A stretch of DNA of 64,000 nt from Spirochaetota bacterium (GCA_016214035.1 JACRPF010000005.1:310001-374000); one strand, 5' to 3'; shown: positions 43,433-53,273, counted from the first letter of the stretch. Notes: generated from the letters alone by a model not told the origin. Program-made: numbers and translations.

Positions 43433-44236
43433 ATGAAAAAAGCATCGAAAAATCAGTCCGCTGACTACAAAGTCCCGAGCCTCGATCGGGCGCTCCGCAT
43501 CATTGAGCTGATAGCGGCGTCTCCGGAAGGCCTCGGGGTGAGCGAGATAACCGCGTCGCTCAAGTACCCGAAGAACAATGTATTCCGCATCGTCATGACG
43601 CTGCTCGCCAACGAATATCTTGTGCGCGACGTGAAAAGCCTCCGGTTCTCGCTGTCAAAAAAAATACTGTCACTCGGCTTCCACGCGAACGGCGGCGATA
43701 ATCTCATCGCGAACGCCATCGACATCATGAAGGACCTGCGCGACAAAACCAGGGAGACCGTACTCATCGGCAGCATGCTCGACGACATGGGTGTGGTGCT
43801 CGAGCAGATACCGGGTACGCATCATTTCAAATTTCTCATCGACGCGGGAACGATGCTTACGCTTCACACCTCGGCACCCTGCAAGGCCATCATCGCGGCA
43901 ATGCCTGCGAATGAACAGGAGCGGATGTGCCGCAGGATCACCTATAAAAAATATAACGACCATACCATCGTTACCGAGCGCGATTTTTTATCGGAACTTG
44001 CCCGCATACGGGAGAACGGGTTTGCCATCGACAACGCCGAGGAATATGACGGCGTGTCGTGCATCGGCGCGGCAGTTCTCAATCATCTCGCATATCCCGT
44101 CGGGGCGATATGGATCACCGGGCCGTCATTCCGCATCACGAAGGATGTGATGCGGGAACTCGGTCCTGTTGTCGCGGACCATGCGCAGCGTATCTCGAAA
44201 CGGCTCGGCTACGGCTATATGAAAGCGGAGGCATAG
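43433..44236 (+). CDS. IclR-family transcriptional regulator
   Basis: 267 aa. The N-terminal winged helix reads SLDRALRIIELIAASPEGLGV and the YPKNNVFRIVMTLLANEYL recognition region, then the IclR effector domain with DDMGVVLEQIPG, MLTLHTSAPCKAIIAAM, DNAEEYDGVSCIGAAV and AIWITGPSFRI. Such proteins sense small carbon metabolites. It lies upstream of and co-directional with the large redox operon, separated by ~195 bases that carry a dispersed leader element; I infer that it controls that operon. Confidence 0.88.
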   Translation: MKKASKNQSADYKVPSLDRALRIIELIAASPEGLGVSEITASLKYPKNNVFRIVMTLLANEYLVRDVKSLRFSLSKKILSLGFHANGGDNLIANAIDIMKDLRDKTRETVLIGSMLDDMGVVLEQIPGTHHFKFLIDAGTMLTLHTSAPCKAIIAAMPANEQERMCRRITYKKYNDHTIVTERDFLSELARIRENGFAIDNAEEYDGVSCIGAAVLNHLAYPVGAIWITGPSFRITKDVMRELGPVVADHAQRISKRLGYGYMKAEA

Positions 44237-44281
44237 CGCGGGTTTTCAAAAACCAAATCAGAATAGGAGATTGCAACAATG

Positions 44282-44374
44282 AACGCAAGGATGCGAGACA
44301 ATAATAGAGAGTCTATATTCTCCCGCGCTAACGCCGAGCGCAAGCGGTGCAGGAAGCACCGCGAAAGCGACAAC
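44282..44374 (+). repeat. Dispersed leader element, copy A (upstream of the HzsA-like gene)
   Basis: It has an ACGCAAGGATGCG half-hairpin, an AATAATAGA linker, AACGCCGAGCGCAAG, the hairpin GCGGTGC-AGGAA-GCACCGC (44344-44362), and GAAAGCGACAAC. In copy B the stem is GCGATGC/GCATCGC, a compensated base-pair change. The same stretch is also open in frame (NAERKRC-x2-HRESDN), as in copy B. Confidence 0.65.
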
Positions 44375-44431
44375 ATGGTTTGCGGAATAATATACGCGGG
44401 TTATGTAAATTCTGAAAAGGAGTACAATAGT

Positions 44432-47400
44432 ATGCGTCGGAACACTCTGGCACTCGTATTCTCGATTATCCTCGCAGCATCACTTCCCGCGGAAAAGTTC
44501 ATGCTCATCCCGGTGGACCCGTCGCTGAAACCGCCCGCACCGAACTCGCTTGCCGCCGTAAAAGGCAATTGGCAGGAGACGATGCTCGCCACGCGCGCGC
44601 GCATACTCGATGCGCTTGCCGCCGGACGTTCATCCTGCGTCGAAGTAGTACTCGGCGACTGGTATAGCACCGAATCGCTCGGAGTAAAGTCATTCACCAA
44701 TACGCAATTTCCCGAACCGGAACGCGAGGGCATCAATCTCGAAGCGGTCTATGATAATAATGACCCGAAGTGGACTTGCAGGTCATCGTGGATAAACCGC
44801 CCGTATAACGGACATAAGGTAAATACGAAGCAGGTGGCATATTTCTACCGCACCATCGCCGTTGACAAGCCCTGCACGCTCGATGTGTACATCGGCAAGG
44901 CGTTTGCGATTGCGCTCTGGATTAATGAACAGAAAGTCATTGAAGAAATATCTGCGAACGGCGAACTGATGGAATTGAAAACCAACATTACGCTGGAGGC
45001 GAAAACGAACACGGTGCTGCTGAAAGTGTACAATACCACCAACAAGAACGATCTTTCCATCGGTATGAACATCACCACCGGTGCGAACGCCTATAATACC
45101 GAAGCGGTCTGGCAGACAATTAAAGGTAAATATCCGCGCCTGTGTGATTATTTCGAGCGCGACCTTCCGAACGGCAGACATCTGCTCTGGCTCACATCCA
45201 CCGCAACGTCACTTGAACGCGGCGTGCTTGCGTCGGTGATGACGAATCTCGGTGACTATGACCCGCAGCTTGCGATACTGGTGGAGAAGGCGCTTCGCAA
45301 TGACAGCGCATCGGCGAAGGAACTTTTTTCGCTCTATGAACAGACCTGTTACGCGCGGGAATATCTCGACCTCGCCGCCGCTGTGGATACAACCCCGCTG
45401 CGCGCCGTACTCACCGACGTAGCATCCGTTACCGGCAGTGTGAGCGACGAATATACCGCGGCACTCAACGTTATCGACGCATCGCTCATCGCGTTGAAAA
45501 ACCGGTACCGCGCGGGCGACTATGCGCTGGTGTCGTCGCGGGCGGCGAAACCGATGGAGCTCTTCGCCGCAGATATTGCCGCTCAGAAAAATGCTCCGGT
45601 ACGCGCACGGTTTATACGCATCGAACAGCAGAACACGCTCTCGCTCGCCGAAGTGGAAGTGCAGAGCGAGGGGAAGAACATCGCGCCGCAGGGGAAAGCC
45701 TCGCAGTCGACCACGGCGAGCGGCGCCGATGCCGCGCGCGCCATCGACGGACGTACCGACGGGGCATGGAGTTCCGGCTCGGTGACGCACACCACGGAAA
45801 AAATTCCCGGCTGGTGGGAACTCGATCTCGGCGCTGAAAAGAACATCGAATCGATACGCGTGTGGAACAGGACGGACTGCTGCGGTGACCGTCTCGTGGG
45901 CGCCAATATTCAGGCACTCGGAGAAGACCGTTCGGCAGCCTGGTCACAGAAGATAGAAACGTTTTCATCCGGCGGCGGAGGCGACAAGGACGCGCTCATC
46001 AACGCATACACCGACATCCGTAAAAAGATAATGTTCCTCAATCCGCTTCTCGATTTCGACAAACTGCTCTGCATTCGTCAGCAGGGTGACCCGCGGCTTC
46101 CCGCGAACTGGCAGGGCAACTGCTCCATCGGCGGCGCCATGGGCGGAGGCCGTTCATCCGAGATAGCGATCCTTTCGCCGGTACGACCCGACGGTTCGGT
46201 GACCACACTGTATAAACCCGCATCGAATCGCGTGCTCGCCGATATCGATCTGCATTTCGACGCCGACCGCATGCTTTTCTCCATGCCCGACGACGTGAAC
46301 GCCGCATGGCAGGTGTACGAGATGGACCTTGCGTCAAAGTCGGTGCGCGTCTTAAGCAAAAGCGATTATCCCGACATTCACAATACCGAGGCATGCTATC
46401 TTCCCAGCGGAAAAATCGTGTTCGCGTCCACGCGCGTGTATGCCGGCGTTCCGTGCGTTGCGGGAGCGGACCCGGTGGCGAATCTTTTCATCATGAACGA
46501 CGACGGCAGCGGCGTGCGGCGGCTGTGTTTCGATCAGGAGCAGGACTGGAATCCCACGGTGCTCAACAACGGGAAGATCATGTACACGCGATGGGAATAC
46601 ACCGACACGGCGCATTACTTCACGCGCATCGTCATGCACATGAATCCCGACGGCACATCGCAGACGGAACTCTACGGCAGCGGCTCGTTCTGGCCCAACT
46701 CGCTGTTCTACTCGCGCCCCATACCGAATCACCCGACCATGCTCATCGGCATTGTGAGCGGGCATCACGGCGTGTCGCGCATGGGCGAACTCATACTGTA
46801 TGACCCGGCGAAGGGACGTTTCGAGGCGGACGGCGTCATACAGCGTGTCGGCGCAAAAGAAAAGAAAGTGATACCCATCATCGACGACCAGATAGTCAAC
46901 AATAGCTGGCCGAAATATCTCCACCCGTATCCGCTCAGCGATAAATATTTCATCGTCTCATCAAAACCATCACCGTCCGAATCGTGGGGCATTTATCTTG
47001 TCGATGTGCACGGCAACCGGCAGCTCATCAAGGAAGAGAAAGGCTATTCGCTTCTTGAGCCGATACCGCTCAGGAAAACTAAGAAACCGCCGGTCATACA
47101 GGACAAGATAAAGACGAACGAGACGAACGCGCTTGTGTATCTGCAGGACGTCTACACGGGCGGCGGACTGCGCGGTGTTCCGCGCGGCGAGGTGAGCAAG
47201 CTCCGGCTGTTCACCTATGTGTATACGTACAACAAGATCGGCGGACATCAGGATGTGGCGTACGAGGGCGGCTGGGAAGTGAAAGCGATACTCGGCACGG
47301 TGCCGGTGTATGAGGACGGCTCGGCGTTCTTCAGCGTTCCGGCGAACACGCCCATCGCCGTGCAGCCGCTCGACCGCGAGGGTAAGGCGCTTCAGCTCAT

Positions 47401-48919
47401 GCGAAGCTGGTTCACCGCCATGCCGGGCGAGACGCTGTCCTGCGTGGGCTGTCACGAATCGCAGAACGCGGCGACGATACCCAAACGGACGACCGCATCG
47501 CTCAAAAAGCCGGTGACGATAGACCCGTGGTACGGTCAGGCGCGCGGCTTCAGTTTTGAACGCGAGGTGCAGCCGGTGCTCGACGCATACTGCGTGGGCT
47601 GCCATAATGGAACAAAGACGAATATCCCGAACTTCACGTTCAGGAAAGGGAATTTCATCAATAACTTTCCCGAGTCATACAACGAACTGCATCCGTATGT
47701 CTGGCGGCCGGGCCCCGAGAGTGATTATCATCTGCCGGAACCGTTGGAATATCATGCGGACGTGAGCGAGCTTGTGCAGAAACTGAAGAAAGGACATCAC
47801 GGTGTGACGCTTGACGCCGAGGGATGGGAACGCATCATCACGTGGATAGACCTCAACGTACCGTGCATCGGTTCGTGGATGGAATACCGGGCGTCGGTCT
47901 CGAATTTCTACGAGAAACGCCAGGCGATGCTTGCGCAGTATACGAGCTGCAGTGTGGACTATGAAAAGATAATCAATCCGTATGCGATGCGGAATTTCAT
48001 CTCACCATCACCGCCGCCGGAAATGCTTCCCGCTCCCGCAGTGCAGCGATGGCCGCTTTCCCGGAACGAAGCGGCAGAGCTTCAGAAGAACGCGGGACAG
48101 AACAGGACGAAAACGGTGGATCTCGGCAACGGCGTAACGATGACGCTGGTGCTCATACCGCAGGGGACATACCGCATGGGCGGAGAATCCGGCGAGCGGA
48201 ATAAAGAGGTACAGCGGCAAGTGACCGTTTCAAACGCGTTCTGGATGGCGGAGACCGAAGTGACGCTGGCGCAGTATCATGCGTTCGACCCATCGCACGA
48301 GAACGGCTATATCGATCAGCAGTCGAAGGATCACACGACGCGCGGTTACGACGCGAACGACCCTAGGCATCCGGTGATACGCGTCTCATATGAGGAGGCG
48401 ACTAAGTTCTGTGAATGGCTTTCTCAGAAGGCGGGTGTGCCGGTGATGCTGCCGAGCGAAGAGGAATGGGAGTGGGCCTGCCGTGCGGGTACCGATACGC
48501 CGTTCTTTTTCGGTGATGTGAACATGGATTTCTCGCCGTATGCGAATCTCGCCGACAAATCGGTGTCGCTACTCGCCGTGCAGGGTGTAAATCCGAAACC
48601 GATACGCAATCCGAACAAGTACGTGGATTTCATCCCCAAAGACGCGCGGTTCAACGACGCCAATAAGATACTTTCGCTCACGGGCATCTATAAACCGAAT
48701 CCGTGGGGGCTTAAGGACATGCACGGCAATGTGGCGGAATGGACACGTTCTGATTTTACCGGTTTTATCGATGTCGGCGGCAACAGCGTTTTCAAGACCG
48801 TTCGCGGCGGCTCCTGGCGCGACAGACCGTATCGTGCGACGTCGTTCTTCAGAATGGGATACCGTCCGTATCAGCGCGTGTTCAATGTCGGCTTCCGTGT
48901 CGCCGCGGCTCTGCACTAG
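44432..48919 (+). CDS. Large secreted multidomain protein: F5/8C + HzsA-like propeller + dihaem cytochrome + FGE-fold
   Basis: 1495 aa. The signal peptide (ALVFSIILAASLPA) is followed by an N-terminal beta/helical region, an F5/8 type C domain (about 392-510: ARFIRIEQQ, AARAIDGRTDGAW, WWELDLG), and an HzsA-related propeller (about 540-990; IHNTEACYLPSGKIVFASTR, DWNPTVLNNGKIMYTRWEY). Two c-haem motifs follow: CVGCH (1004-1008) and CVGCH (1054-1058). An FGE-sulfatase fold closes it (about 1235-1495; LIPQGTYRMGG, LPSEEEWEWACRAGT, TVRGGSW), without the catalytic Cys pair. Such giant proteins occur in PVC bacteria; the reaction is unknown. ATG 44432 follows AAAAGGAG. First gene of a five-gene redox operon. 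Confidence 0.82.
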   Translation: MRRNTLALVFSIILAASLPAEKFMLIPVDPSLKPPAPNSLAAVKGNWQETMLATRARILDALAAGRSSCVEVVLGDWYSTESLGVKSFTNTQFPEPEREGINLEAVYDNNDPKWTCRSSWINRPYNGHKVNTKQVAYFYRTIAVDKPCTLDVYIGKAFAIALWINEQKVIEEISANGELMELKTNITLEAKTNTVLLKVYNTTNKNDLSIGMNITTGANAYNTEAVWQTIKGKYPRLCDYFERDLPNGRHLLWLTSTATSLERGVLASVMTNLGDYDPQLAILVEKALRNDSASAKELFSLYEQTCYAREYLDLAAAVDTTPLRAVLTDVASVTGSVSDEYTAALNVIDASLIALKNRYRAGDYALVSSRAAKPMELFAADIAAQKNAPVRARFIRIEQQNTLSLAEVEVQSEGKNIAPQGKASQSTTASGADAARAIDGRTDGAWSSGSVTHTTEKIPGWWELDLGAEKNIESIRVWNRTDCCGDRLVGANIQALGEDRSAAWSQKIETFSSGGGGDKDALINAYTDIRKKIMFLNPLLDFDKLLCIRQQGDPRLPANWQGNCSIGGAMGGGRSSEIAILSPVRPDGSVTTLYKPASNRVLADIDLHFDADRMLFSMPDDVNAAWQVYEMDLASKSVRVLSKSDYPDIHNTEACYLPSGKIVFASTRVYAGVPCVAGADPVANLFIMNDDGSGVRRLCFDQEQDWNPTVLNNGKIMYTRWEYTDTAHYFTRIVMHMNPDGTSQTELYGSGSFWPNSLFYSRPIPNHPTMLIGIVSGHHGVSRMGELILYDPAKGRFEADGVIQRVGAKEKKVIPIIDDQIVNNSWPKYLHPYPLSDKYFIVSSKPSPSESWGIYLVDVHGNRQLIKEEKGYSLLEPIPLRKTKKPPVIQDKIKTNETNALVYLQDVYTGGGLRGVPRGEVSKLRLFTYVYTYNKIGGHQDVAYEGGWEVKAILGTVPVYEDGSAFFSVPANTPIAVQPLDREGKALQLMRSWFTAMPGETLSCVGCHESQNAATIPKRTTASLKKPVTIDPWYGQARGFSFEREVQPVLDAYCVGCHNGTKTNIPNFTFRKGNFINNFPESYNELHPYVWRPGPESDYHLPEPLEYHADVSELVQKLKKGHHGVTLDAEGWERIITWIDLNVPCIGSWMEYRASVSNFYEKRQAMLAQYTSCSVDYEKIINPYAMRNFISPSPPPEMLPAPAVQRWPLSRNEAAELQKNAGQNRTKTVDLGNGVTMTLVLIPQGTYRMGGESGERNKEVQRQVTVSNAFWMAETEVTLAQYHAFDPSHENGYIDQQSKDHTTRGYDANDPRHPVIRVSYEEATKFCEWLSQKAGVPVMLPSEEEWEWACRAGTDTPFFFGDVNMDFSPYANLADKSVSLLAVQGVNPKPIRNPNKYVDFIPKDARFNDANKILSLTGIYKPNPWGLKDMHGNVAEWTRSDFTGFIDVGGNSVFKTVRGGSWRDRPYRATSFFRMGYRPYQRVFNVGFRVAAALH

Positions 48920-48928
48920 GATTATACT

Positions 48929-50695
48929 ATGAGATTGATGCTGTACATTATCTGCGCTACGGTGTTCATCGTCTGTTCCTCCTGGGCCGACGACATGCTG
49001 CTTCCTACGGCGCTTGCGGGGAACGGAGATATCGTCTATATCGCTAATGAAAATGGAAAATCGGTCTTTGTCTACGATCTGGGTACGCGCATCGTTTCCG
49101 CACGTGTGTCGCTGCCGTCAGCACCGACGGGCCTCGCGCTTTCAGGGCAGACACTGTACGTCACGGGCGGATTGCCGTCGGGCGTATTGTATACGATTGA
49201 CACGGCGTCGATGAAGATAACCGCGACTACGGCGCTTCCAAGCGGCGCATGTGCTCCGCGTGTTGTCGGCACAACGCTTGTCGTCTGTAACCGGTATGCC
49301 GGTTCACTTTCATTCATTGATATCGCCACGGGCAAAGAGCGGAAACGTATTTCCGTGGGCCGCGAACCGGTGGCAACGGCCGTAAGCGGCGGTGTCCTCT
49401 ACGTCGCGCAGCATCTGCCCGACATGCCGGCGAATGCGGCTTCGGTACATTCGGTGATCACCACGGTGGATATCGAGCGCGGCGTTGTAACCGGAACGAT
49501 AGCGCTTCCTAACGGCAGTACGGCGCTTCGTGACATTACCGCAGCACCGGATGGGAGCATCATCGCTGTTCACAATGTGGCGCGCTTCGATCTTCCCACC
49601 ACGCAGATCGAACGCGGCTGGATGAACACTGCGGCGCTTACGGTGCTTAAGCCCGGAGCTGCAAACACCTACGCCACCGTGATGCTCGACGACCCCGAAA
49701 GCGGCGCGGCAAATCCGTATGCGGTGGCGCTATCTCCGTCGGGGAAAACGATATTCGTCGCGCATGCGGGCACACATGAAGTGAGCATCATCGACCGCGG
49801 GCGGATGACGGCGAAATTGGAGGCCATGAACCGCACGGCGCTCTCATACGACCTTACATTTATGCGCGGCATCCGTCAGCGCATTGCGCTCGGTGTGAAC
49901 GGCCCGCGTTCGATATTGGTCACCAAACGCGGCGTTATTACAGCCGGATACTTCAGTGACGCGCTTGCGCTCATCGGTAATATCAATTCTACACCGAGCG
50001 TTAACATACTTCCGCTGCGCGACACCGTAACGCTTACCGATTCACGACGCGGTGAGATGTATTTCAACGACGCGAAACTGTGTCTCCAGAACTGGCAGAG
50101 CTGTTCGAGCTGCCACCCGGACGGACGCGTTGACGCGCTCAACTGGGACCTCATGAACGACGGTATGGGTAATCCTAAAAATGCGCGGAGTCTTCTCAAC
50201 TCGTTCCGCCGCTCGCCGGTGATGAGTCACGGCATACGCGCGTCGGCGGATGTCGCCGTGCGTTCCGGCATACGCTTCATTCTATTCACCGTGCAGCCCG
50301 AGCCCGTCGCCGAAGCGATGGATGCATATCTCAAGGCTATGGAATCCGACCCGAGTCCGTATCTTGTCAATGGTAAACTGAGCGCAAAAGCACTGCGCGG
50401 CAAAACACTTTTTGAAAGTCCCGGTGTCGGCTGCACTGCCTGTCACACGGGGCCGCTTTTCACCGACCTCAAGCTTCACGATGTGGGGACGATGGGGCCA
50501 TACGACAGCGAGGGGACATTTGTAACGCCCACGTTCATCGAACTCTGGCGTACGGCGCCGTATTTTCACGACGGCCGTTACTCCACCGTGAAAGAAGTCA
50601 TCACCGTCGGCAACAAGGAAGGGAAACGCGGAAAGACGGCACAGCTCACACCCGCCGAGATCGACGACCTTGTGGAATATCTGCTTTCATTATAA
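48929..50695 (+). CDS. Beta-propeller fused to MauG/cytochrome c peroxidase-like dihaem domain
   Basis: 588 aa, exported (signal peptide to about residue 20). The N-terminal ~370 residues are a YVTN-like seven-bladed propeller (VYIANENGKSVFVYDLGT, ALSPSGKTIFVAHAGTHEV). The C-terminal part has c-haem motifs CSSCH (392-396) and CTACH (502-506), with the peroxidase-type ending TPTFIELWRTAPYFHDGRY. It resembles MauG/CcpA-type dihaem enzymes, which reduce peroxide or oxidise proteins. It begins nine bases after the previous gene and depends on the downstream ResBC system for haem attachment. Confidence 0.85.
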   Translation: MRLMLYIICATVFIVCSSWADDMLLPTALAGNGDIVYIANENGKSVFVYDLGTRIVSARVSLPSAPTGLALSGQTLYVTGGLPSGVLYTIDTASMKITATTALPSGACAPRVVGTTLVVCNRYAGSLSFIDIATGKERKRISVGREPVATAVSGGVLYVAQHLPDMPANAASVHSVITTVDIERGVVTGTIALPNGSTALRDITAAPDGSIIAVHNVARFDLPTTQIERGWMNTAALTVLKPGAANTYATVMLDDPESGAANPYAVALSPSGKTIFVAHAGTHEVSIIDRGRMTAKLEAMNRTALSYDLTFMRGIRQRIALGVNGPRSILVTKRGVITAGYFSDALALIGNINSTPSVNILPLRDTVTLTDSRRGEMYFNDAKLCLQNWQSCSSCHPDGRVDALNWDLMNDGMGNPKNARSLLNSFRRSPVMSHGIRASADVAVRSGIRFILFTVQPEPVAEAMDAYLKAMESDPSPYLVNGKLSAKALRGKTLFESPGVGCTACHTGPLFTDLKLHDVGTMGPYDSEGTFVTPTFIELWRTAPYFHDGRYSTVKEVITVGNKEGKRGKTAQLTPAEIDDLVEYLLSL

Positions 50696-50714
50696 AACCA
50701 TCGAAGGAGTTACC

Positions 50715-51596
50715 ATGCGTTCCGGACACATCATTTTCAGTTTGCTGATAGTCTGCGCAGCCGTCATCGCTGCACCGTCGCATCGTTTTATGAAAAGCGG
50801 CTGCAACGCGGGTTCGGTGGCGATAGTCGGCGTTGACGGAAATATCGAATGGGAATATCCGATAGCCGACGAGACAAGCGACTCGTGGCTCCTTGAAAAC
50901 GGCAATGTGATTTTCTCCTACAAGAAAGGCGTACGCGAAGTGCGGCCCGACAAGACCACCGCGTGGGAATACACGGCAGCTCCGGCAAGCGAAGTGCATG
51001 CGTGTCAGCCGCTCGATAATGGATTCTTTCTCATCGGCGAATCATACACCAACGGCACCAGTCTTGTATGCGAGATGTCGCGTGACGGGACAAAGCGTCT
51101 GTCGTTCATCATCACCAACGGCGGGAACGCGCACAATCAGTTCCGCCAGATACGCAAAACGCCGCAGGGTACGTATCTCATATCGCTTCAGCGCGGCGGC
51201 GGAGTGTCCAAAGAATATGACGCATCCGGAACATGCATTCGCACATTCCCCGGCGGACGATACGCTGCGGTGCGGTTGGCCGACGGCAATACGCTCATCG
51301 CGTGCGGTGATGAACACAGGCTTATCGAGGTGAATGCGGCAAACGAGATAGTCTGGGAAGTGAAGCAGAACGACATACCCGGTGTATCGCTCGGTTTCGT
51401 GGCGGGCGTTCAGCGCCTCGCCAACGGCAACACGGTCATCTGCAACTGGAGCGGCCACGGCGGCGCGAAGGACCAGGCGCAGGTCATCGAGATAACCCGC
51501 GAGAAGACACTTGCGTGGGAACTCCGCGATGCGCGTCTCAAGATGATATCGAGCATCACCATTCTTGATGAGAGTGGCGCGGGGAATTATAGGTAG
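50715..51596 (+). CDS. Exported arylsulfotransferase-like/PQQ-type beta-propeller
   Basis: 293 aa. Signal peptide MRSGHIIFSLLIVCAAVIAA; the mature protein has propeller repeats of the type NIEWEYPIADET, TAWEYTAAP, IVWEVKQND and LAWELRDA with LANGNTVICNW. This is the W-E repeat style found in arylsulfotransferase-like (ASST) propellers; the catalytic His of true sulfotransferases cannot be assigned. The start ATG 50715 follows GAAGGAG. Third gene of the redox operon, its stop directly before resB. Confidence 0.72.
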   Translation: MRSGHIIFSLLIVCAAVIAAPSHRFMKSGCNAGSVAIVGVDGNIEWEYPIADETSDSWLLENGNVIFSYKKGVREVRPDKTTAWEYTAAPASEVHACQPLDNGFFLIGESYTNGTSLVCEMSRDGTKRLSFIITNGGNAHNQFRQIRKTPQGTYLISLQRGGGVSKEYDASGTCIRTFPGGRYAAVRLADGNTLIACGDEHRLIEVNAANEIVWEVKQNDIPGVSLGFVAGVQRLANGNTVICNWSGHGGAKDQAQVIEITREKTLAWELRDARLKMISSITILDESGAGNYR

Positions 51597-52319
51597 ATGG
51601 ACATACGCAAGCTCATCGATCGCATCGCATCGATGCCGGCGGCGCTCATACTGCTCGGCGTCATCATTGCGGCGTCGGCGGGGGCGACATTCTTTCCGCA
51701 GGCGATTGCGGTGAAAGCCGTGTACGCTTCATGGTGGTATGCCGCATTGCTCATCATATTCTGTCTCCTCACACTTGTCTGCGTCATCCGTCATCTGCCG
51801 CCGGCGAAAGGCCGCATCGGTTTTCTGATGCTGCATGTGAGTATTCCTGTCATCGCTATCGGCGCGCTCGTGAGTCTCACGGCGGGTTCGCGCGGTTACA
51901 TGCAGATATACCGTTCCGAGGCGCTCAACACGATAGTGCGCGAGGACGGGAGTTATGAACGGCTGCCGTTCTTCATCTACCTTGCCGATTTTGCAATCGA
52001 CTATTATACGAACGGCATGGTGAAGGAATATGCGAGCACGGTGCGTATCGCCGAAGAGGGCAGCGGTATCGTGCGCGACGCGATCATCCGCGTGAATCAT
52101 CCGCTGACGCACCGGGGTTATACGGTATATCAGTATTCCTGCGACATGCAGAACGGCACGTGGACCGGTTTTCTCGTGCAGCGCGATCCGGGCATCGGTA
52201 TCGTCTACTTCGGATTTCTGCTGCTTATGATAGGTATCTGCATCCGCGTGTTCGAACGTATTCGAAAAAATAACGATATCCCAAAAACCGGGGAAGAAAC
52301 AAACGGAGCAAACGCATGA
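51597..52319 (+). CDS. resB: ResB-like cytochrome c biogenesis protein (System II)
   Basis: 240 aa, short for ResB. Three to four transmembrane helices (about 14-33, 45-63, 75-95 and 200-218) surround a periplasmic loop with IVNHPLTHRGYTVYQYSC-type residues (VNHPL and YQYS are family-typical). With CcsA it carries haem to the outside and ligates it to CxxCH. It starts immediately after the previous stop and overlaps ccsA by four bases (ATGA). Confidence 0.87.
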   Translation: MDIRKLIDRIASMPAALILLGVIIAASAGATFFPQAIAVKAVYASWWYAALLIIFCLLTLVCVIRHLPPAKGRIGFLMLHVSIPVIAIGALVSLTAGSRGYMQIYRSEALNTIVREDGSYERLPFFIYLADFAIDYYTNGMVKEYASTVRIAEEGSGIVRDAIIRVNHPLTHRGYTVYQYSCDMQNGTWTGFLVQRDPGIGIVYFGFLLLMIGICIRVFERIRKNNDIPKTGEETNGANA

Positions 52320-53089
52320 GTCAGATTTTCTCATCGCTATTTTCAATAACACTTGTGTTGTTCCTGCTGTCGGCCATTGTCAATGCCGTTGCGGCGGTTA
52401 CAAAAAACAGGATTGCGGCACTCATCGGCAGCGGATGCATCGGCGCGGCAGTGCTCGCGAGTATCGGTGCCGTCGTGCTCCGTACCGTCATCGCCGCGCG
52501 CATACCGGTGGCGAACACGTATGAGACGATGCTCCTGTTCTCATTGTTCATCGGGCTCGGCTATTTCGCACTCATGAGATCCGATACGGGGCGTCTCATC
52601 GCGACGGGCATATCGCTTCTCAATGTCATGCTGCTCGCGTTCGCGTCAACGCAGTCGCCGGAAGTGAAGCCGCTCATACCGGCGCTCAAGAGCACGCTTC
52701 TCACCGTACATGTGCTCCTCTGCTTCTTCGCGTATGCGGCGTTCGGTATATCGTTCATCACGGCTGTCATCCATCTGTTTCGAAACGACGCTGACACGGG
52801 GCAGGCAACCTATCGCGTCATACTTTTCGGCTTTCCGTTCCTCACGGCGGGCATCATCACCGGGGCGCTCTGGGCGGAACGTGCCTGGGGGCGGTACTGG
52901 GGCTGGGACCCGAAAGAGACCTGGGCGCTCATCACGTGGCTTGTGTATGCGGCGTATCTGCATCTCAGGTTCATGCGGGGATGGAAGGGGAGGAAGCTCT
53001 CCATCATCGCGGCGGCGGGATTTCTGGTGGTGATATTCACGTATCTGGGTGTGAATTATTTTCTGGCGGGGCTGCATTCGTATCGATAG
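52316..53089 (+). CDS. ccsA: CcsA/ResC-like haem lyase subunit
   Basis: 257 aa with about eight transmembrane helices. The WWD-type haem-handling motif is WGRYWGWDPKETWALITW; external histidines that bind haem are probably those in LLTVHVLLCFFAYAAFGISF and the C-terminal region. This is the System II synthetase partner of ResB. Last gene of the operon whose first two genes encode four CxxCH sites, so the maturation genes travel with their substrates. Confidence 0.9.
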   Translation: MSQIFSSLFSITLVLFLLSAIVNAVAAVTKNRIAALIGSGCIGAAVLASIGAVVLRTVIAARIPVANTYETMLLFSLFIGLGYFALMRSDTGRLIATGISLLNVMLLAFASTQSPEVKPLIPALKSTLLTVHVLLCFFAYAAFGISFITAVIHLFRNDADTGQATYRVILFGFPFLTAGIITGALWAERAWGRYWGWDPKETWALITWLVYAAYLHLRFMRGWKGRKLSIIAAAGFLVVIFTYLGVNYFLAGLHSYR

Positions 53090-53123
53090 GCGGCCGCGGG
53101 CCGAAGGCACGCGCTTATCGTTC

Positions 53124-53273
53124 GGGAAGAAAAGTCTTTTTCGAAATCGGCAAATAACTCGCATACCACATATCAATTTCTCTTTGGTTTCACGTCTAAC
53201 ATCCGTTTTTTCTCCGATTGTTGACTGTGTTGCTCAAACAGATTTGCCGATTTCTCGAAAGACTTTTCTTCCC
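53124..53273. repeat. 150-base element with 32-base inverted arms
   Basis: The left arm 53124-53155 (GGGAAGAAAAGTCTTT...CGGCAAAT) and right arm 53242-53273 (ATTTGCCG...CTTTTCTTCCC) match at 28 of 32 positions, differing only in a central four-base block. The 86 bases between are AT-rich and non-coding. Size and form fit a MITE-like element or a long transcribed hairpin after ccsA. Confidence 0.75.

Noticed and set aside
44279-44431. N-terminal extension of the 1495 aa protein
   Set aside because: It would put ~50 residues from the repeat element before a clear signal peptide; ATG 44432 has a good site.
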